DNA of 64,000 bases from Flammeovirgaceae bacterium (GCA_027487845.1 JAIYCV010000047.1:1-64000), one strand, 5' to 3'; shown: positions 45,043-54,961, counted from the first letter of the stretch. Notes: a model not told the origin generated them from the sequence alone. A program made the numbers and translations.

Positions 45043-45657
45043 TTGAACACCTGGGCAGAAGCAATAAGATCAAAGCGATTTAGAATTCAAGGGCTAACAA
45101 CACTCTTCACATTAACACTGCTTGGCCTAGTAATGCCAACGTTTTTTGAAACAGTTATCCATAATCGACCAGGAATATATTTAGAAGACTGGTTGCTCAA
45201 TAAAATTGAACCAATAGATGTTTCTTGGTATATTTTCTGTTTGATTTATTCTTGCATTTTTCTCTTTGCTTTTTTTAATTACTCCAACCCGTCTAGATTG
45301 CTATTTGTTTGTGCGCTGTATAGCAGTGTAACTTGGTTAAGACTAGCCACGATTTATCTTTTTACTGTTGAAGCTCCCGAGGGAATTATACCATTAACTG
45401 ACCCTTTTCTTGCTTTATTCGTTTACAACAAACCAGATTTCGTGAAAGATTTATTCTTTTCTGGCCATGTTTCAACGCTGGTTACACTCGCGTTATCGGA
45501 ATCGAACAAAAAGTTAAAATACTTCTTTTTTGCTATGGCCGGATTGACCGGATACCTACTTTTAGTGCAGCACGTGCATTATACACTAGACATTGTTTTC
45601 GCCCCATTTTTTACCTATTTGGTATATGTTTCTCTAAAACATTTACCGGAAGGATGA
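45043..45657 (+). CDS. PAP2-related membrane protein (sphingomyelin-synthase-like)
   Basis: The 204-residue protein has a TTG start 9 bp after tyrS. It has about six hydrophobic segments. The active-site pattern of the PAP2_C group is present: SGH at 140-142 and HYTLD at 179-183 (HxxxD). Relatives dephosphorylate lipid phosphates or transfer lipid head groups. The Arg-rich first motif of typical PAP2 enzymes is not evident, so the activity is uncertain. Confidence 0.78.
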   Translation: MNTWAEAIRSKRFRIQGLTTLFTLTLLGLVMPTFFETVIHNRPGIYLEDWLLNKIEPIDVSWYIFCLIYSCIFLFAFFNYSNPSRLLFVCALYSSVTWLRLATIYLFTVEAPEGIIPLTDPFLALFVYNKPDFVKDLFFSGHVSTLVTLALSESNKKLKYFFFAMAGLTGYLLLVQHVHYTLDIVFAPFFTYLVYVSLKHLPEG

Positions 45658-45797
45658 ATTATACTGTTTTACAATAAATTTGGTAAAGTTTTTGTAACTA
45701 AGTAGTTAAGGAAGTACGTTGATAGAATAGGTTAAAGTTCAATTATTCCAATAATAAATTTGCCTATTTTAGTAGTGTTTATTTATTAGGATTTGGT

Positions 45798-45805
45798 TAA
45801 ATTTG
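45798..45805 (+). promoter_or_regulatory. -7 box upstream of the phytanoyl-CoA-dioxygenase-like gene
   Basis: TAaaTTTG is an exact match to the phylum -7 box, 38 nt before the ATG at 45844. No clear TTG lies about 20 nt further upstream. The gap since the previous gene holds nothing else that I can name. Confidence 0.4.
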
Positions 45806-45843
45806 ACCAAAATTTGAATTGTTTTTGATCTAATTAGGATAGA

Positions 45844-46686
45844 ATGGCAAACAATAATGGGCATAAAGGTATAAGTGGTTCAAATTACCCTTTATTTTAT
45901 TTAGATAGTGTACTTACTCAGGAGCAAAAAGATTTTTTTGAAAAGAATGGTTTCATCCATTTTAAGAATTTCATTTCGAAAGAGACTGTTAGCCTGATTT
46001 TAGCGGAATCTGAAAAAATCCAAAAAGATTGGATCGAAACTGATCGTAAGTCTGTAAATGGCGTTCCTATTAAGTATGGTATCGATGTCGATGGCAAAAA
46101 GATTGTTCAGCGATTTGCATTCACAAATCATTTCAGTCCAGTTCTTAACGATTTATTGAAAGACGAACGATTTAAAGCTCTTTTTGACCTAATAGGAACT
46201 GATGACTGTCGAATTGGCGAAAATGAAAAAGATGGGCTGGTATTCAATCACTATGTAAATACCACCGAAAGCAATTTTAGCCAGATGGGCTGGCATACTG
46301 ACGCTTTAAGAGATATCTTTTACGGAAATAAAGTAATGCCCATGCTAAACGTTGGCATTCATTTAGACTATTCATCAACTGATAATGGTGGTTTAAGATT
46401 ACTACCAGGGACTCACAATAAGGGTATGAGAACCCTCTTGTTTAAGAAGCTATACTTTGTGAATAACAAAGCTGACAAGAGAGAAGTCGGACTAAGTGTT
46501 GAACCCGGAGACTTAACAATACATGACGGCCGGTTATGGCACCGAGTTGCCCAATCTCCTTTCATAGGTGAAAAAAGTAGAAGAAGAGTTATGTACGTTC
46601 CTATTATTACCGGGAAATTTCAGCCAAAAACAGAAGAAAGCAAACCTCTACTATACCAAAGGCTTATGGCAATCACCAACAAATAA
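45844..46686 (+). CDS. Phytanoyl-CoA dioxygenase family protein (Fe(II)/2-oxoglutarate)
   Basis: The 280-residue cytoplasmic enzyme has the double-stranded beta-helix metal triad His151-x-Asp153 (GWHTDALRD) and His233 (LWHRVAQS), with Arg247 or Arg248 as likely 2-oxoglutarate anchor. PhyH-family enzymes hydroxylate diverse small molecules; the substrate cannot be read from the sequence. Its stop overlaps the ATG of the SDR gene by one base (TAATG), so the two are probably coupled and may act on the same lipid or alcohol. Confidence 0.88.
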   Translation: MANNNGHKGISGSNYPLFYLDSVLTQEQKDFFEKNGFIHFKNFISKETVSLILAESEKIQKDWIETDRKSVNGVPIKYGIDVDGKKIVQRFAFTNHFSPVLNDLLKDERFKALFDLIGTDDCRIGENEKDGLVFNHYVNTTESNFSQMGWHTDALRDIFYGNKVMPMLNVGIHLDYSSTDNGGLRLLPGTHNKGMRTLLFKKLYFVNNKADKREVGLSVEPGDLTIHDGRLWHRVAQSPFIGEKSRRRVMYVPIITGKFQPKTEESKPLLYQRLMAITNK

Positions 46687-47462
46687 TGTCTTACGCATTA
46701 ATTACTGGAGCCAGTGGAGGAATAGGCTTAAGTATAGCCGAAGAATTGGCCAAGAAAGGATACAATTTGTTGTTAGTAGCAAGATCTGAGGAGCGGCTTG
46801 AGTCGATAAAAACCGATCTTTCAAAAAAATACTCGATTGAAGTCCATTGGCTTGGGATAGATCTTTCTTCTGCACGGTCTCACTTAGAACTTGTGAATTG
46901 GATTACAACCAACGATTGGAGATTGACAGTGTTGGTAAATAATGCCGGATACGGACTTTGGAAATCGGTTGAAAAATCGTCACTGGAAGAGCTTCAGAAC
47001 ATGATGCAATTGAATATGAATGCATTGGTTAACATTTGCCATTCATTTATTCCTACATTAAAAAAAAATTCACCTTCATTTATCGTAAATATTGCAAGCA
47101 CAGCATCTTATCAAGCCGTGCCCTATCTTTCCACCTACGCAGCGACAAAAGCATTTGTGGTGCTTTTTTCGAGGGGCTTAAGATGGGAGCTAGAAGAATC
47201 AAATGTTTCAGTAACCACTGTTAGTCCTGGTGCTACTTCAACTGGGTTTATCGACCGCGCAGAGATGGGTCTTTTGAAAGAAAAAGCAGAAAAATTCAGT
47301 ATGACTCCCCAAGAAGTTGCGAGAATTTCTGTCGCGGGAATGTTTGCTGGGAAAACAGAGGTTATTCCTGGATTTGCAAACTGGGTAAGTGTTAAACTGA
47401 CCTACCTGCTGCCTAAACTACTTGTGGAGAAAATTGCACTGGGGCTTTACAAGAAAAAGTAG
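46686..47462 (+). CDS. SDR family NAD(P)-dependent oxidoreductase
   Basis: The 258-residue classical short-chain dehydrogenase/reductase has the cofactor motif GASGGIG at 8-14, NNAG at 86-89, and the catalytic Ser138, Tyr151 and Lys155 (YAATK). The basic VARSEERL after the Rossmann motif hints at NADP. A C-terminal hydrophobic stretch (WVSVKLTYLLPKLLVEKIAL) is typical of members acting on lipid-like substrates. It is coupled to the PhyH-like gene by a TAATG overlap. Confidence 0.92.
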   Translation: MSYALITGASGGIGLSIAEELAKKGYNLLLVARSEERLESIKTDLSKKYSIEVHWLGIDLSSARSHLELVNWITTNDWRLTVLVNNAGYGLWKSVEKSSLEELQNMMQLNMNALVNICHSFIPTLKKNSPSFIVNIASTASYQAVPYLSTYAATKAFVVLFSRGLRWELEESNVSVTTVSPGATSTGFIDRAEMGLLKEKAEKFSMTPQEVARISVAGMFAGKTEVIPGFANWVSVKLTYLLPKLLVEKIALGLYKKK

Positions 47463-47463
47463 G

Positions 47464-48321
47464 CTATTGTGTTCTAAGAACAAAAGCAACTTTACCCTTT
47501 GATCGTTCGGGAGTAGTACCTTGAGAAGTTTTAACTAAAGATCTTCGTAATACTTCTTGTTTGCAAATTCGTTCTGCCTCCGGACTTAAACTCCTTTCAA
47601 GAGTTTTGATGGAGGTAATCTCTCCCTCTTCATCTACTTCGATTTCAAACACCACTCTCCCATTTTCATTGTCAGGAAGCTTAGGCGCTTTAGGCTGTTC
47701 GTCCCAAGTCCAACCAGCCATTTGAAGATTAAAGCCACCGCCAGTTCCTGAACCGTTTTGTCCGCCCGAGCCTGGATTACCATAAAGTGCCTTCGCATCT
47801 AACGTGCCTTGCGGACTTCCTTTGTCTCCGACTTTACCTTTGTCATCGCCTTGATTACCTGTAACTCCTTTTTTTGAATTTGATTCTATCGGTTTTGATA
47901 GCTCCGAATCAACTTTATTTTCAATCTTAGCCGTTTCAATTTCTTTGTCTTGTTTTTGAGGAGGCGTATCTTTTTTTATTGGCTTGGCTTCCTTAACCTC
48001 CACCGAATGGTCATCGGCTTCTGAAGTCAGTTTCTCGGCTTCAGCATCGGGTATGGAAGGCTGATTCGTTTCTGGTTGAGGAGATTGAATGTTCGCGTCT
48101 TCCTCGATTGGCGAGTCATTACCTACGGGTGCTGTTGGCTGTATCTCTCCACTACCTACGTCATCTAATCCAAAGTTTAATTCAATTCCACCTAAAGATG
48201 ACAAAGGTGGGTTTGGTGCCTTCCAGGACACAAGAAATAAGAATAGTAATAGAAGAGTCAAATGAAACCCTAACGAGGTAGCTAACGCAATTAGGTTTTT
48301 ATTTTTTTCATTTGACTGCAT
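47464..48321 (-). CDS. TonB-like energy transducer protein
   Basis: About 285 residues from ATG 48321. An in-frame start at 48453 would run into the upstream SPOR gene and add a tail before the membrane anchor. One transmembrane segment lies near residues 8-30. A Pro/Glu/Lys-rich linker follows (about 40-175), then a Gly-rich NPGSGGQNGSGTGGG stretch, and a C-terminal TonB-type domain (GRVVFEIEVDEEGEITSIKT). It should span the periplasm and transmit energy to outer-membrane proteins. No exbB or exbD gene is in the window. It lies 10 bp after the SPOR gene. Confidence 0.82.
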   Translation of the reverse strand: MQSNEKNKNLIALATSLGFHLTLLLLFLFLVSWKAPNPPLSSLGGIELNFGLDDVGSGEIQPTAPVGNDSPIEEDANIQSPQPETNQPSIPDAEAEKLTSEADDHSVEVKEAKPIKKDTPPQKQDKEIETAKIENKVDSELSKPIESNSKKGVTGNQGDDKGKVGDKGSPQGTLDAKALYGNPGSGGQNGSGTGGGFNLQMAGWTWDEQPKAPKLPDNENGRVVFEIEVDEEGEITSIKTLERSLSPEAERICKQEVLRRSLVKTSQGTTPERSKGKVAFVLRTQ

Positions 48322-48331
48322 AACAAGAAAA

Positions 48332-49075
48332 TTAGTATTTAATGACCCAAAGGCTATTCCCGTACTCGGCTTTTGCACCGTCAGCATCCGCTTGTGCCTT
48401 TGCAAACGTATCTTGTTCTGAAATAGACAATCTATAATACTGACTTTTTCCAAACGGAGGAATAATTTTTGTGCTCACGCCTTTGAGGCTTAACTTCTTA
48501 GCGAAATCCATTACTAAATCATCATCAATATTGCTGGTCACAATAACATAGTATAGCTGTGTCTTATCCGTAAGCGTCTCAATTATTCCAACAGCGGGCT
48601 TAGCTTTTACCGCATTCCTTTCCGCTTCTAACCGTTTCTTTTCATCTTCAAGTCTAAACAAACTATCTTGTTTCTCCTTTTCTTTAAGTGCTATATTTTT
48701 TGCTTTTGCCTCTTTTTCAGCCAGTGCTTTGTCCGCTTTTGGCTTGTAAATAAAGAAGTAAGTGAGTAAAACAGCAGCTGCGACTAAACTGACAATTATC
48801 AAGCCAAGAACTACTGGGGAAGTCGTTCTCTCCTCATCTACATCTTCTGGCAAATATGGAATTTCTTCTTTTGCTGAATGAGACGTTACCTCGTTCTCGA
48901 CAGCCGCTGCTGGTTGTTCCTCGATGCTTTCGGATTCCTGATTGTAGCTTATTATTGTTTCCTTCGCAGGTTCAACAACTGGTTCAACATCTCTGTCGAT
49001 AGGTTTAAAATCAATTTCAGGAAGGCCAAAGTTATCTTCAGAATCTTCAGGAGGATTGCTTTCTTGTTTAGACAT
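48332..49075 (-). CDS. SPOR domain membrane protein
   Basis: The 247-residue protein has an acidic cytoplasmic N-terminus (about 1-85), one transmembrane helix at about 89-110 (VVLGLIIVSLVAAAVLLTYF), a Lys/Glu-rich coiled-coil-like linker (115-160) and a C-terminal SPOR domain (about 165-247). SPOR domains bind denuded septal peptidoglycan, so a role in cell division or envelope remodelling is likely. It lies between the barrel gene and the TonB-like gene on one strand. Confidence 0.85.
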   Translation of the reverse strand: MSKQESNPPEDSEDNFGLPEIDFKPIDRDVEPVVEPAKETIISYNQESESIEEQPAAAVENEVTSHSAKEEIPYLPEDVDEERTTSPVVLGLIIVSLVAAAVLLTYFFIYKPKADKALAEKEAKAKNIALKEKEKQDSLFRLEDEKKRLEAERNAVKAKPAVGIIETLTDKTQLYYVIVTSNIDDDLVMDFAKKLSLKGVSTKIIPPFGKSQYYRLSISEQDTFAKAQADADGAKAEYGNSLWVIKY

Positions 49076-49136
49076 GAGTTAGTGTTAGGGAAATGTTACA
49101 CAATAATACAATAAAGCTTAAAAATAAGATAATTGC

Positions 49137-50819
49137 TCAAAAGGTGCAACTTACCCCAACCAAGGCTTGTAAACCGCGAACCGGATAGTTTAGATACAAT
49201 TGGTAATTGCTAGACAATAAGTTATTACCCTTAACGAAGAAAGATACATTTTTGGAGAAAAGATAATCCGCCTTCAGGGATAAATCGACCGCGGACGGAA
49301 TCTCTACTATTGATTTCTTTTCGTTGTCAAGCGCTTTCATACCTCCTAACATGATAAGATCTGCGTCCAGCAAAATCTTGCCAAAAACATTATAATTTGA
49401 GTTGAAGGTAATTTTGTAAGATGGAAGATGAAGGGCAACTCCGGAATTCCTTGAATAGTTAAAGTAATCGCCTCTTACATTTAGTTTAACCATTTGTTGG
49501 TTAAAGCCTAGCTCCGCAAATAAATTAGTTCTCTTAGTGCTACCCTCGTCATATATCAAATCAAATTTACCTCTACTTTTTATATTGTTCTGAAAAAAGT
49601 AATATCCTTTTAAATCTGTAAGTGATATGCCGACATGAACAGCAAACTTATTTGCGACCTTTCCTTTTACGCCAGTGCTGAACTCCAACGCACGTTTTGT
49701 ATTAGCGATTTTTTGATTTGAATTGATCCAGAAGTTATCATTTGAAAGTGTTCTTAGCGAAACTTTGTCAACGTCACCAGTTATCAGCCCATACACTTGG
49801 GCATTATCATTTAGTTTATAACTCGCATTAAGAGCTGGAAAAACACTAACTGAACTTATGTTAAGTTGAGGATCGTTTTGAAAAGCTAGGTTTGCGCCTA
49901 TTGTCAACAGTAACTTTTCGATTGGTAAGAACTCATAAGCTGGTTTGAATTTGACTAGCTGCCTGGTGTAAGAGGCTATTTTTTCATCCTCCCTCGATAA
50001 CATAAAGTAATCAAATCCAAGCTTCAACTTAGTAGCCTCCGCTATTTTATAATAAAGGTCTGAATTAACATAAAGCTCGCCTTCGCTGGCTTTAAAATTA
50101 TCACCCAAAGAACTGTAACCCGTTTTGATTTTATAATTCACGATGGACTTTCCAACATTATCGACCGCCAACTCAAAGCCTAGGCGCGAATAGTACTGCT
50201 CGATTGTATCTTTTCTTATGTTTTTTATCGGAAGATATCCATAAAAATTACCGCTTGCTTTCTCGTAGTGTGCTGTTGCCCCTACGCTTGCCATTTTGCC
50301 AATGAACTTCCCTTGGAGGTTTACTTCAGTTCTTCCACTTGCTGAATTTCCATCGTCAACGGCTCCAGAGCCAAAGCTTCGATGGTAAAAATGAACTCCG
50401 TATTCTTTGTTTCTTTCCCGCTTTGAATTCACGAACCCTTCGAGATAAGGAGACGAGTAATTGCCAAATCCACCAGCGGCATAGCTGCTAAATATTTTGG
50501 GTATCTCTTGCTCTTTCAATTTAAGAGGCCTAACTATCGGACTATAAGCAGGGGAATTAAAGCTTACGCTCTTTAGCTGATACGCCAAGTCATGTTTAAT
50601 TGGTTCAACTTGCCTAGGTGGTATTTTGTCAAAATTACGATCTGCCTTTGGCAATATAATTTGACGGTCCTTTGTTATAACTATTTCCGCATTTGGTATG
50701 CCACCATCGTCTGGATTCTGAGCGAGCACATCAATGCTTATGCAACTGAAATAAATTATGATAACGGAAATCCATTTCATTTTATAACAAAAGCTACCTG
50801 CGGTTTTAATATCGATCAT
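49137..50819 (-). CDS. Outer-membrane beta-barrel protein, plug-less receptor-like
   Basis: The 560-residue protein starts in the TAATG overlap with the preceding TPR gene. An alternative ATG at 50780 gives a cleaner signal peptide (MKWISVIIIYFSCIS). After LAQNP there is a short periplasmic part and then a barrel of repeated amphipathic strands (KFDLIYDEGSTKRTNLFAEL, SYKITFNSNYNVFGKILLDA), closing in a terminal Phe. There is no plug domain. It resembles TonB-receptor barrels and is probably the partner of the TPR protein. Function unknown. Confidence 0.78.
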   Translation of the reverse strand: MIDIKTAGSFCYKMKWISVIIIYFSCISIDVLAQNPDDGGIPNAEIVITKDRQIILPKADRNFDKIPPRQVEPIKHDLAYQLKSVSFNSPAYSPIVRPLKLKEQEIPKIFSSYAAGGFGNYSSPYLEGFVNSKRERNKEYGVHFYHRSFGSGAVDDGNSASGRTEVNLQGKFIGKMASVGATAHYEKASGNFYGYLPIKNIRKDTIEQYYSRLGFELAVDNVGKSIVNYKIKTGYSSLGDNFKASEGELYVNSDLYYKIAEATKLKLGFDYFMLSREDEKIASYTRQLVKFKPAYEFLPIEKLLLTIGANLAFQNDPQLNISSVSVFPALNASYKLNDNAQVYGLITGDVDKVSLRTLSNDNFWINSNQKIANTKRALEFSTGVKGKVANKFAVHVGISLTDLKGYYFFQNNIKSRGKFDLIYDEGSTKRTNLFAELGFNQQMVKLNVRGDYFNYSRNSGVALHLPSYKITFNSNYNVFGKILLDADLIMLGGMKALDNEKKSIVEIPSAVDLSLKADYLFSKNVSFFVKGNNLLSSNYQLYLNYPVRGLQALVGVSCTF

Positions 50820-53800
50820 TAATTCTTTTTATTAAAAACGGTATCTCTCACCAGCTTTTTAGAGTCATTTTCCTCCAGCTGCTTCAATTTATCTTTGGCT
50901 TTTTCTTTGATACTCTGAATGGGGGTATTATCGATTAATGACTGAAGCGAAGCCCTTGCATTAAAGGAGTCATCAACTGCCACAAAATAATCGGCAAGTA
51001 AAAGATACGCTTTGCCGCGCCAAAGTGGATAACCACTAAAATCAGTATTCAATGAAGTTAATGTTTGATAGCATTCTTTATACTCCTTTTTAGCAAACTG
51101 AAGCTCACCCAGCAAGTATTTCGCTTCAGCGCCATATTCATCTTGCGCATTGTTTAGTGTGTTCAGAAATTCATCCTTAGCATTTTCTAGTTCTCCCTTC
51201 CCTAGCGCAGCTTTTCCAAGATAGAGCGAAGCTTTGTTCTCAGCCCCCGCATTCACCTTCGCTTTCTCTAAAATCAAATGAGCATAAAAAATAACCGAGT
51301 CATAATTAGTTAACTGATAGTGAGATTCCATTAAGCCTGACCAAGCGCTAAATAACTCTTTCTTAGTTGACGCAGCTTTGTATAGTTTGATGAAGGCGGG
51401 TATCGCTCTTTCGTAATTTGATTTTTTAAATTCTAACTCAGCAATCCTTCCAATGACTTTGTTAGCGAGAGAAAAATTTGAGCGAGCACTCAACTCACCA
51501 TAAATATCCAACGCCTTGGCAACGTCTTTTAACCGATAGAATGATTCGGCTCTATAATAATTGGCTTCATCCACTCGTGGGCTTTCTGGATAGGAGGAAA
51601 CATAGCTTCCCAATGCTTGTATTGCTTTGCTATAATCCTGATTAAAATAAAATCCTTTGCTCGATTCAAATTCAGCAGATTCAACCCCTTTTGCATTTGG
51701 GTTGGTTGATTTCACTTGAGCTAAGTACTTATCAAACTCACTTGCACGCCCCGCATTTGTAAGTGCTTCTTGCAGCGGCAATAAAATGTCGTTCACTACT
51801 GGATGTGTAGGAAATAGATCAAGCACAGATATATAATCGGTAGCTGTTTTATCAAAGGCTTTTAAGTTGTGATAGGAAGATGCTCTGCGCACATACGCAT
51901 AAGGAATAAACTTACTTGGCTTACCCGAATCAATCAATTTGCTGAACTCAGAAACCGCCACCGCATAGTTACCTTGTTCAAAATCTAGTTGGGCAATTTG
52001 AAACATAGCTTCATCTAAGAAACGTGAGCTAGGGTATTTTTTTATCACCGTTTCAAAGTTTAGTTTGGCTTCGTTAAAATTACCGAGAATGGAACATATA
52101 TTGCCCGCTTGTAGAACGGCATAGTCAGCATCAAACTTAAAGCCGGCCGCTTTGTTATAGCTTGTAAGAGCGTCTGAATATTGTTTGGCTACGTAATAAC
52201 AATCTGCCAATCTTAGTGTCGCATCGCCATAATTCGAATTTTGCTGGTTAGATTTTACTACATACTCCTTGAAGTTAAACAGCGCTTTTTCAAATTGATC
52301 TGAATTGAAATAGGCGTATCCCAAACCGTATCTTGCTTTCAAAAGAACTTCTGAATCACTGTACGATGAAATCTGAAAAACATCGCGATAGCTTTCGATT
52401 GCCAAGTCATTATTCTTTTCAATGGAATGAACCTCACCCATCCAAAATAATGCCTCTGCTTTATAGTTATTATTCAAAGGTCTTTTTAACGACTTTATGA
52501 AATAGATTTTTGCCTGTTCGTAATTTTCCTTGTTGAAAAATTCAACACCTTTTAAAAAGCAAGCTTTTTGGTAGGCTTTATCTAAGGCGTCACCGTGACC
52601 ATCCAATGCTTCGATATAATTTATTGCTTTATCATAATTATTAGTTGTCACATAGGCTTGGGAAAGGAGTTCCTTTGCCTCTGTGAGATGGTCTGATTTA
52701 GGATATAATTTAATAAAACTCTCCAGGCCATCTAAAGCCACATCTCCTCTATCTAAATCAAAGGCAATTTTTGAGAATTGATACAAACTTTCTTCCGCAA
52801 TTCTTTTATCTGCCACAAATTTCTTGGCACTCTCAAAGGCATTTAACGCAAGAGGTTTTTGATTTTTTTTGAGATACAATGCACCTAAGTAATAAGAAGA
52901 GTAGAAGCCAATAGAATCTTTGTTTGATGCCGCGCCTTTGAAATAACCGAGCGCATCATCGTCCTTGCCGATTGAAAATGCCGAATAACCCGCTCTCGAC
53001 AAAACTCCTCTTTCTAAGGTTGCTTTGCCCTCAAGAAATTTACTGTAGCCCTCATATGCTTTTTTGTAATCCTGTTTTTCAAAACTAGCTTCTGCTCCAA
53101 GAAGTGCAATATCCGTTGAATTTGACAGATCATTCGTTGACCTAATCGAATTGATGAAACTCAAAAGTTCATCGTATTTTTTTTGTTTGAAATAGGTACT
53201 ACAAATCAAATAGGGAACAATACTGGAATACGACTCATTTTCCCCAGCCCTTTTCAAATCACTCAGCGCGCTTTCATAACTGCCCTGACTGTATTCAATA
53301 AAACCAGCGTAGTAGCTTGAAGCGGGACCAAATTGTCCGCCCGAAGTTTTGACAAAATTAAATTGATCAAGAGATTCTGAAAGCTTTTTGTTATTGAATA
53401 AACTGTAACCCCACTTGAACCGCCCAATGTTAATTTGAGTGCCGGTAAGAGCCGAAAAATCAACTTTCGAAAAATAGTCTACCGCCTTACCGTAATTTTT
53501 TTCGGCATAAAAGAAATTTCCTAAGTCATAGTATATCGAAGCTGCCCTTGGGTTTTCAGCATGCGCGAGGATAAAATCGCTTACTAGTTTCTCTCCATCT
53601 TGATGATACAAATTCAACGCACAAAACGCGTTGAAGTATTCGGCTTCTATTGTCCGGCTATCATTTCCTTTCTGAAGCAATAAGAACTCTTGAAATGTTT
53701 TTTTTGCCGCCCCAAACTCTCTCTTCTCAATTAACTCGATGCCAGTTTTGTATAGTCGCTCTACTTTTTGTTGAGAATACATTTCTTGGGCGCTTGATGC

Positions 53801-53845
53801 GATCCAACCAAACACAAGAGCGGTGATGAAGATAGATCTCTTCAT
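50819..53845 (-). CDS. Large secreted tetratricopeptide-repeat protein
   Basis: The 1008-residue protein has a signal peptide (MKRSIFITALVFGWIASSAQ). Over twenty TPR-like repeats run almost to the end; clear examples are YYAGFIEYSQGSYESALSDL, AYFNSDQFEKALFNFKEY and FQIAQLDFEQGNYAVAVSEF. It looks like an extended YbgF/BamD-like scaffold in the periplasm. It overlaps the barrel gene by one base, so the two are coupled. The position in a TonB/SPOR cluster suggests a role in envelope assembly, but no specific function can be given. Confidence 0.85.
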   Translation of the reverse strand: MKRSIFITALVFGWIASSAQEMYSQQKVERLYKTGIELIEKREFGAAKKTFQEFLLLQKGNDSRTIEAEYFNAFCALNLYHQDGEKLVSDFILAHAENPRAASIYYDLGNFFYAEKNYGKAVDYFSKVDFSALTGTQINIGRFKWGYSLFNNKKLSESLDQFNFVKTSGGQFGPASSYYAGFIEYSQGSYESALSDLKRAGENESYSSIVPYLICSTYFKQKKYDELLSFINSIRSTNDLSNSTDIALLGAEASFEKQDYKKAYEGYSKFLEGKATLERGVLSRAGYSAFSIGKDDDALGYFKGAASNKDSIGFYSSYYLGALYLKKNQKPLALNAFESAKKFVADKRIAEESLYQFSKIAFDLDRGDVALDGLESFIKLYPKSDHLTEAKELLSQAYVTTNNYDKAINYIEALDGHGDALDKAYQKACFLKGVEFFNKENYEQAKIYFIKSLKRPLNNNYKAEALFWMGEVHSIEKNNDLAIESYRDVFQISSYSDSEVLLKARYGLGYAYFNSDQFEKALFNFKEYVVKSNQQNSNYGDATLRLADCYYVAKQYSDALTSYNKAAGFKFDADYAVLQAGNICSILGNFNEAKLNFETVIKKYPSSRFLDEAMFQIAQLDFEQGNYAVAVSEFSKLIDSGKPSKFIPYAYVRRASSYHNLKAFDKTATDYISVLDLFPTHPVVNDILLPLQEALTNAGRASEFDKYLAQVKSTNPNAKGVESAEFESSKGFYFNQDYSKAIQALGSYVSSYPESPRVDEANYYRAESFYRLKDVAKALDIYGELSARSNFSLANKVIGRIAELEFKKSNYERAIPAFIKLYKAASTKKELFSAWSGLMESHYQLTNYDSVIFYAHLILEKAKVNAGAENKASLYLGKAALGKGELENAKDEFLNTLNNAQDEYGAEAKYLLGELQFAKKEYKECYQTLTSLNTDFSGYPLWRGKAYLLLADYFVAVDDSFNARASLQSLIDNTPIQSIKEKAKDKLKQLEENDSKKLVRDTVFNKKN

Positions 53846-53908
53846 TTAGTTTTTAGATAATAACAGGTTTTAAGAAGATTAATTGCCTTTGGCATGAAAA
53901 AATAAATC

Positions 53909-53916
53909 CAAAACTA
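53909..53916 (-). promoter_or_regulatory. -7 box upstream of the TPR gene
   Basis: On the minus strand this reads TAgtTTTG, an exact consensus -7 box, about 63 nt upstream of the TPR start. No -33 element is clear, and the box is close to the end of holA. Confidence 0.35.
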
Positions 53917-53932
53917 ATGATAATTACTTGAT

Positions 53933-54955
53933 TTAAAGAATCATTCTAAATACAAGTTCTTTAAATAATTGCCCTTCACTTTCACTGCCTAAATTAACTC
54001 CTTTAAGTTTTAAGTCTGCTTCCTTTATAAGTGTCACAATTTGGCAAATCTTTGAAACTGGGTAATTCTGCAACGCTTTGATATAATCCTTAGTCGCATA
54101 AGGACTTATCTTCAAGCTTGCAACTAATCCGCGTTCACTTTTGTCTGCCGATGTTGCGGCAACCAAAAGCTTGCTAAAAAAGGAAAACAAAAATGATACC
54201 ATCGGCATCATAGGGTTTTTCTTGGTATTTGATTCAAAATAGTCGGTTATTTTAGAGGCTAACAAAACATCTTTATTGATCAATGCCTTTTGTAACTCGA
54301 ATACATTGTATTCTCTACTGATACCAACGGTGGACATTATTTGCTCTACCGAAATTGGTTTATTATCACTGGCATTAATCGTCAACTTATCAATTTCGTT
54401 CGCCAACCGATTAAGATCATTGCCCACATATTCACATAACACTCTTATACCTCCCTCCTCGATCTTTAACTTCTTTTCGATAGCATATTGATTAACAAAA
54501 TCCGAAAGTTGATTTTCGTAGGGCTTTTTAAAAGTTACTGAAACTGTAAGCTGTTCTATTTTTTTTCCTACTTCCTTGCGCTTATCTAAGGTTTTATGCT
54601 TGTGGCAAAAAACTAAAATGGTAGATGGCACGGGTTTAGAAAGGTAATCCAATAAAATCTTCGCTCCACTGTCTTTCTGCAGGTCAGAAATATCTTGGGC
54701 TTCCCTTACTATTACCACTTGCTTTTCGGCCATCATCGGAAATCTTTTTGCATGGGTGAGAATGCTATGCACCTGCACATCTTTCCCGTACACAACAGTC
54801 AGATTAAAGCTTTTTTCTGATTCGCTTAAAACGTTGTTTTCTAAATAATTACTAATTAAATCGATGTAAAATGTTTCTTCGCCTTGAAGAAAATACACGG
54901 GCGAATACTTTCCTTTTTTTAAATCTGTTAAAATTGATATTCCAGATGAATCCAT
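53933..54955 (-). CDS. holA: DNA polymerase III subunit delta
   Basis: The 340-residue protein is of the usual length for the clamp-loader delta subunit. The N-terminus (GKYSPVYFLQGEETFYIDLI, residues 14-33) is the degenerate P-loop region of the family. FPMMAEKQVVIVREAQDI follows near 72, and LNRLANEIDKLTI near 180 is the conserved lid helix. The C-terminal domain supplies contacts to delta prime and the clamp. It opens the sliding clamp during replication. It lies 6 bp after the rhomboid gene. Confidence 0.93.
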   Translation of the reverse strand: MDSSGISILTDLKKGKYSPVYFLQGEETFYIDLISNYLENNVLSESEKSFNLTVVYGKDVQVHSILTHAKRFPMMAEKQVVIVREAQDISDLQKDSGAKILLDYLSKPVPSTILVFCHKHKTLDKRKEVGKKIEQLTVSVTFKKPYENQLSDFVNQYAIEKKLKIEEGGIRVLCEYVGNDLNRLANEIDKLTINASDNKPISVEQIMSTVGISREYNVFELQKALINKDVLLASKITDYFESNTKKNPMMPMVSFLFSFFSKLLVAATSADKSERGLVASLKISPYATKDYIKALQNYPVSKICQIVTLIKEADLKLKGVNLGSESEGQLFKELVFRMIL

Positions 54956-54961
54956 GGCTTG

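Noticed and set aside
48322-48453. N-terminal extension of the TonB-like protein
   Set aside because: It would overlap most of the SPOR domain coding end and place 44 residues before the membrane anchor; ATG 48321 is 10 bp after the SPOR stop, as expected in an operon.
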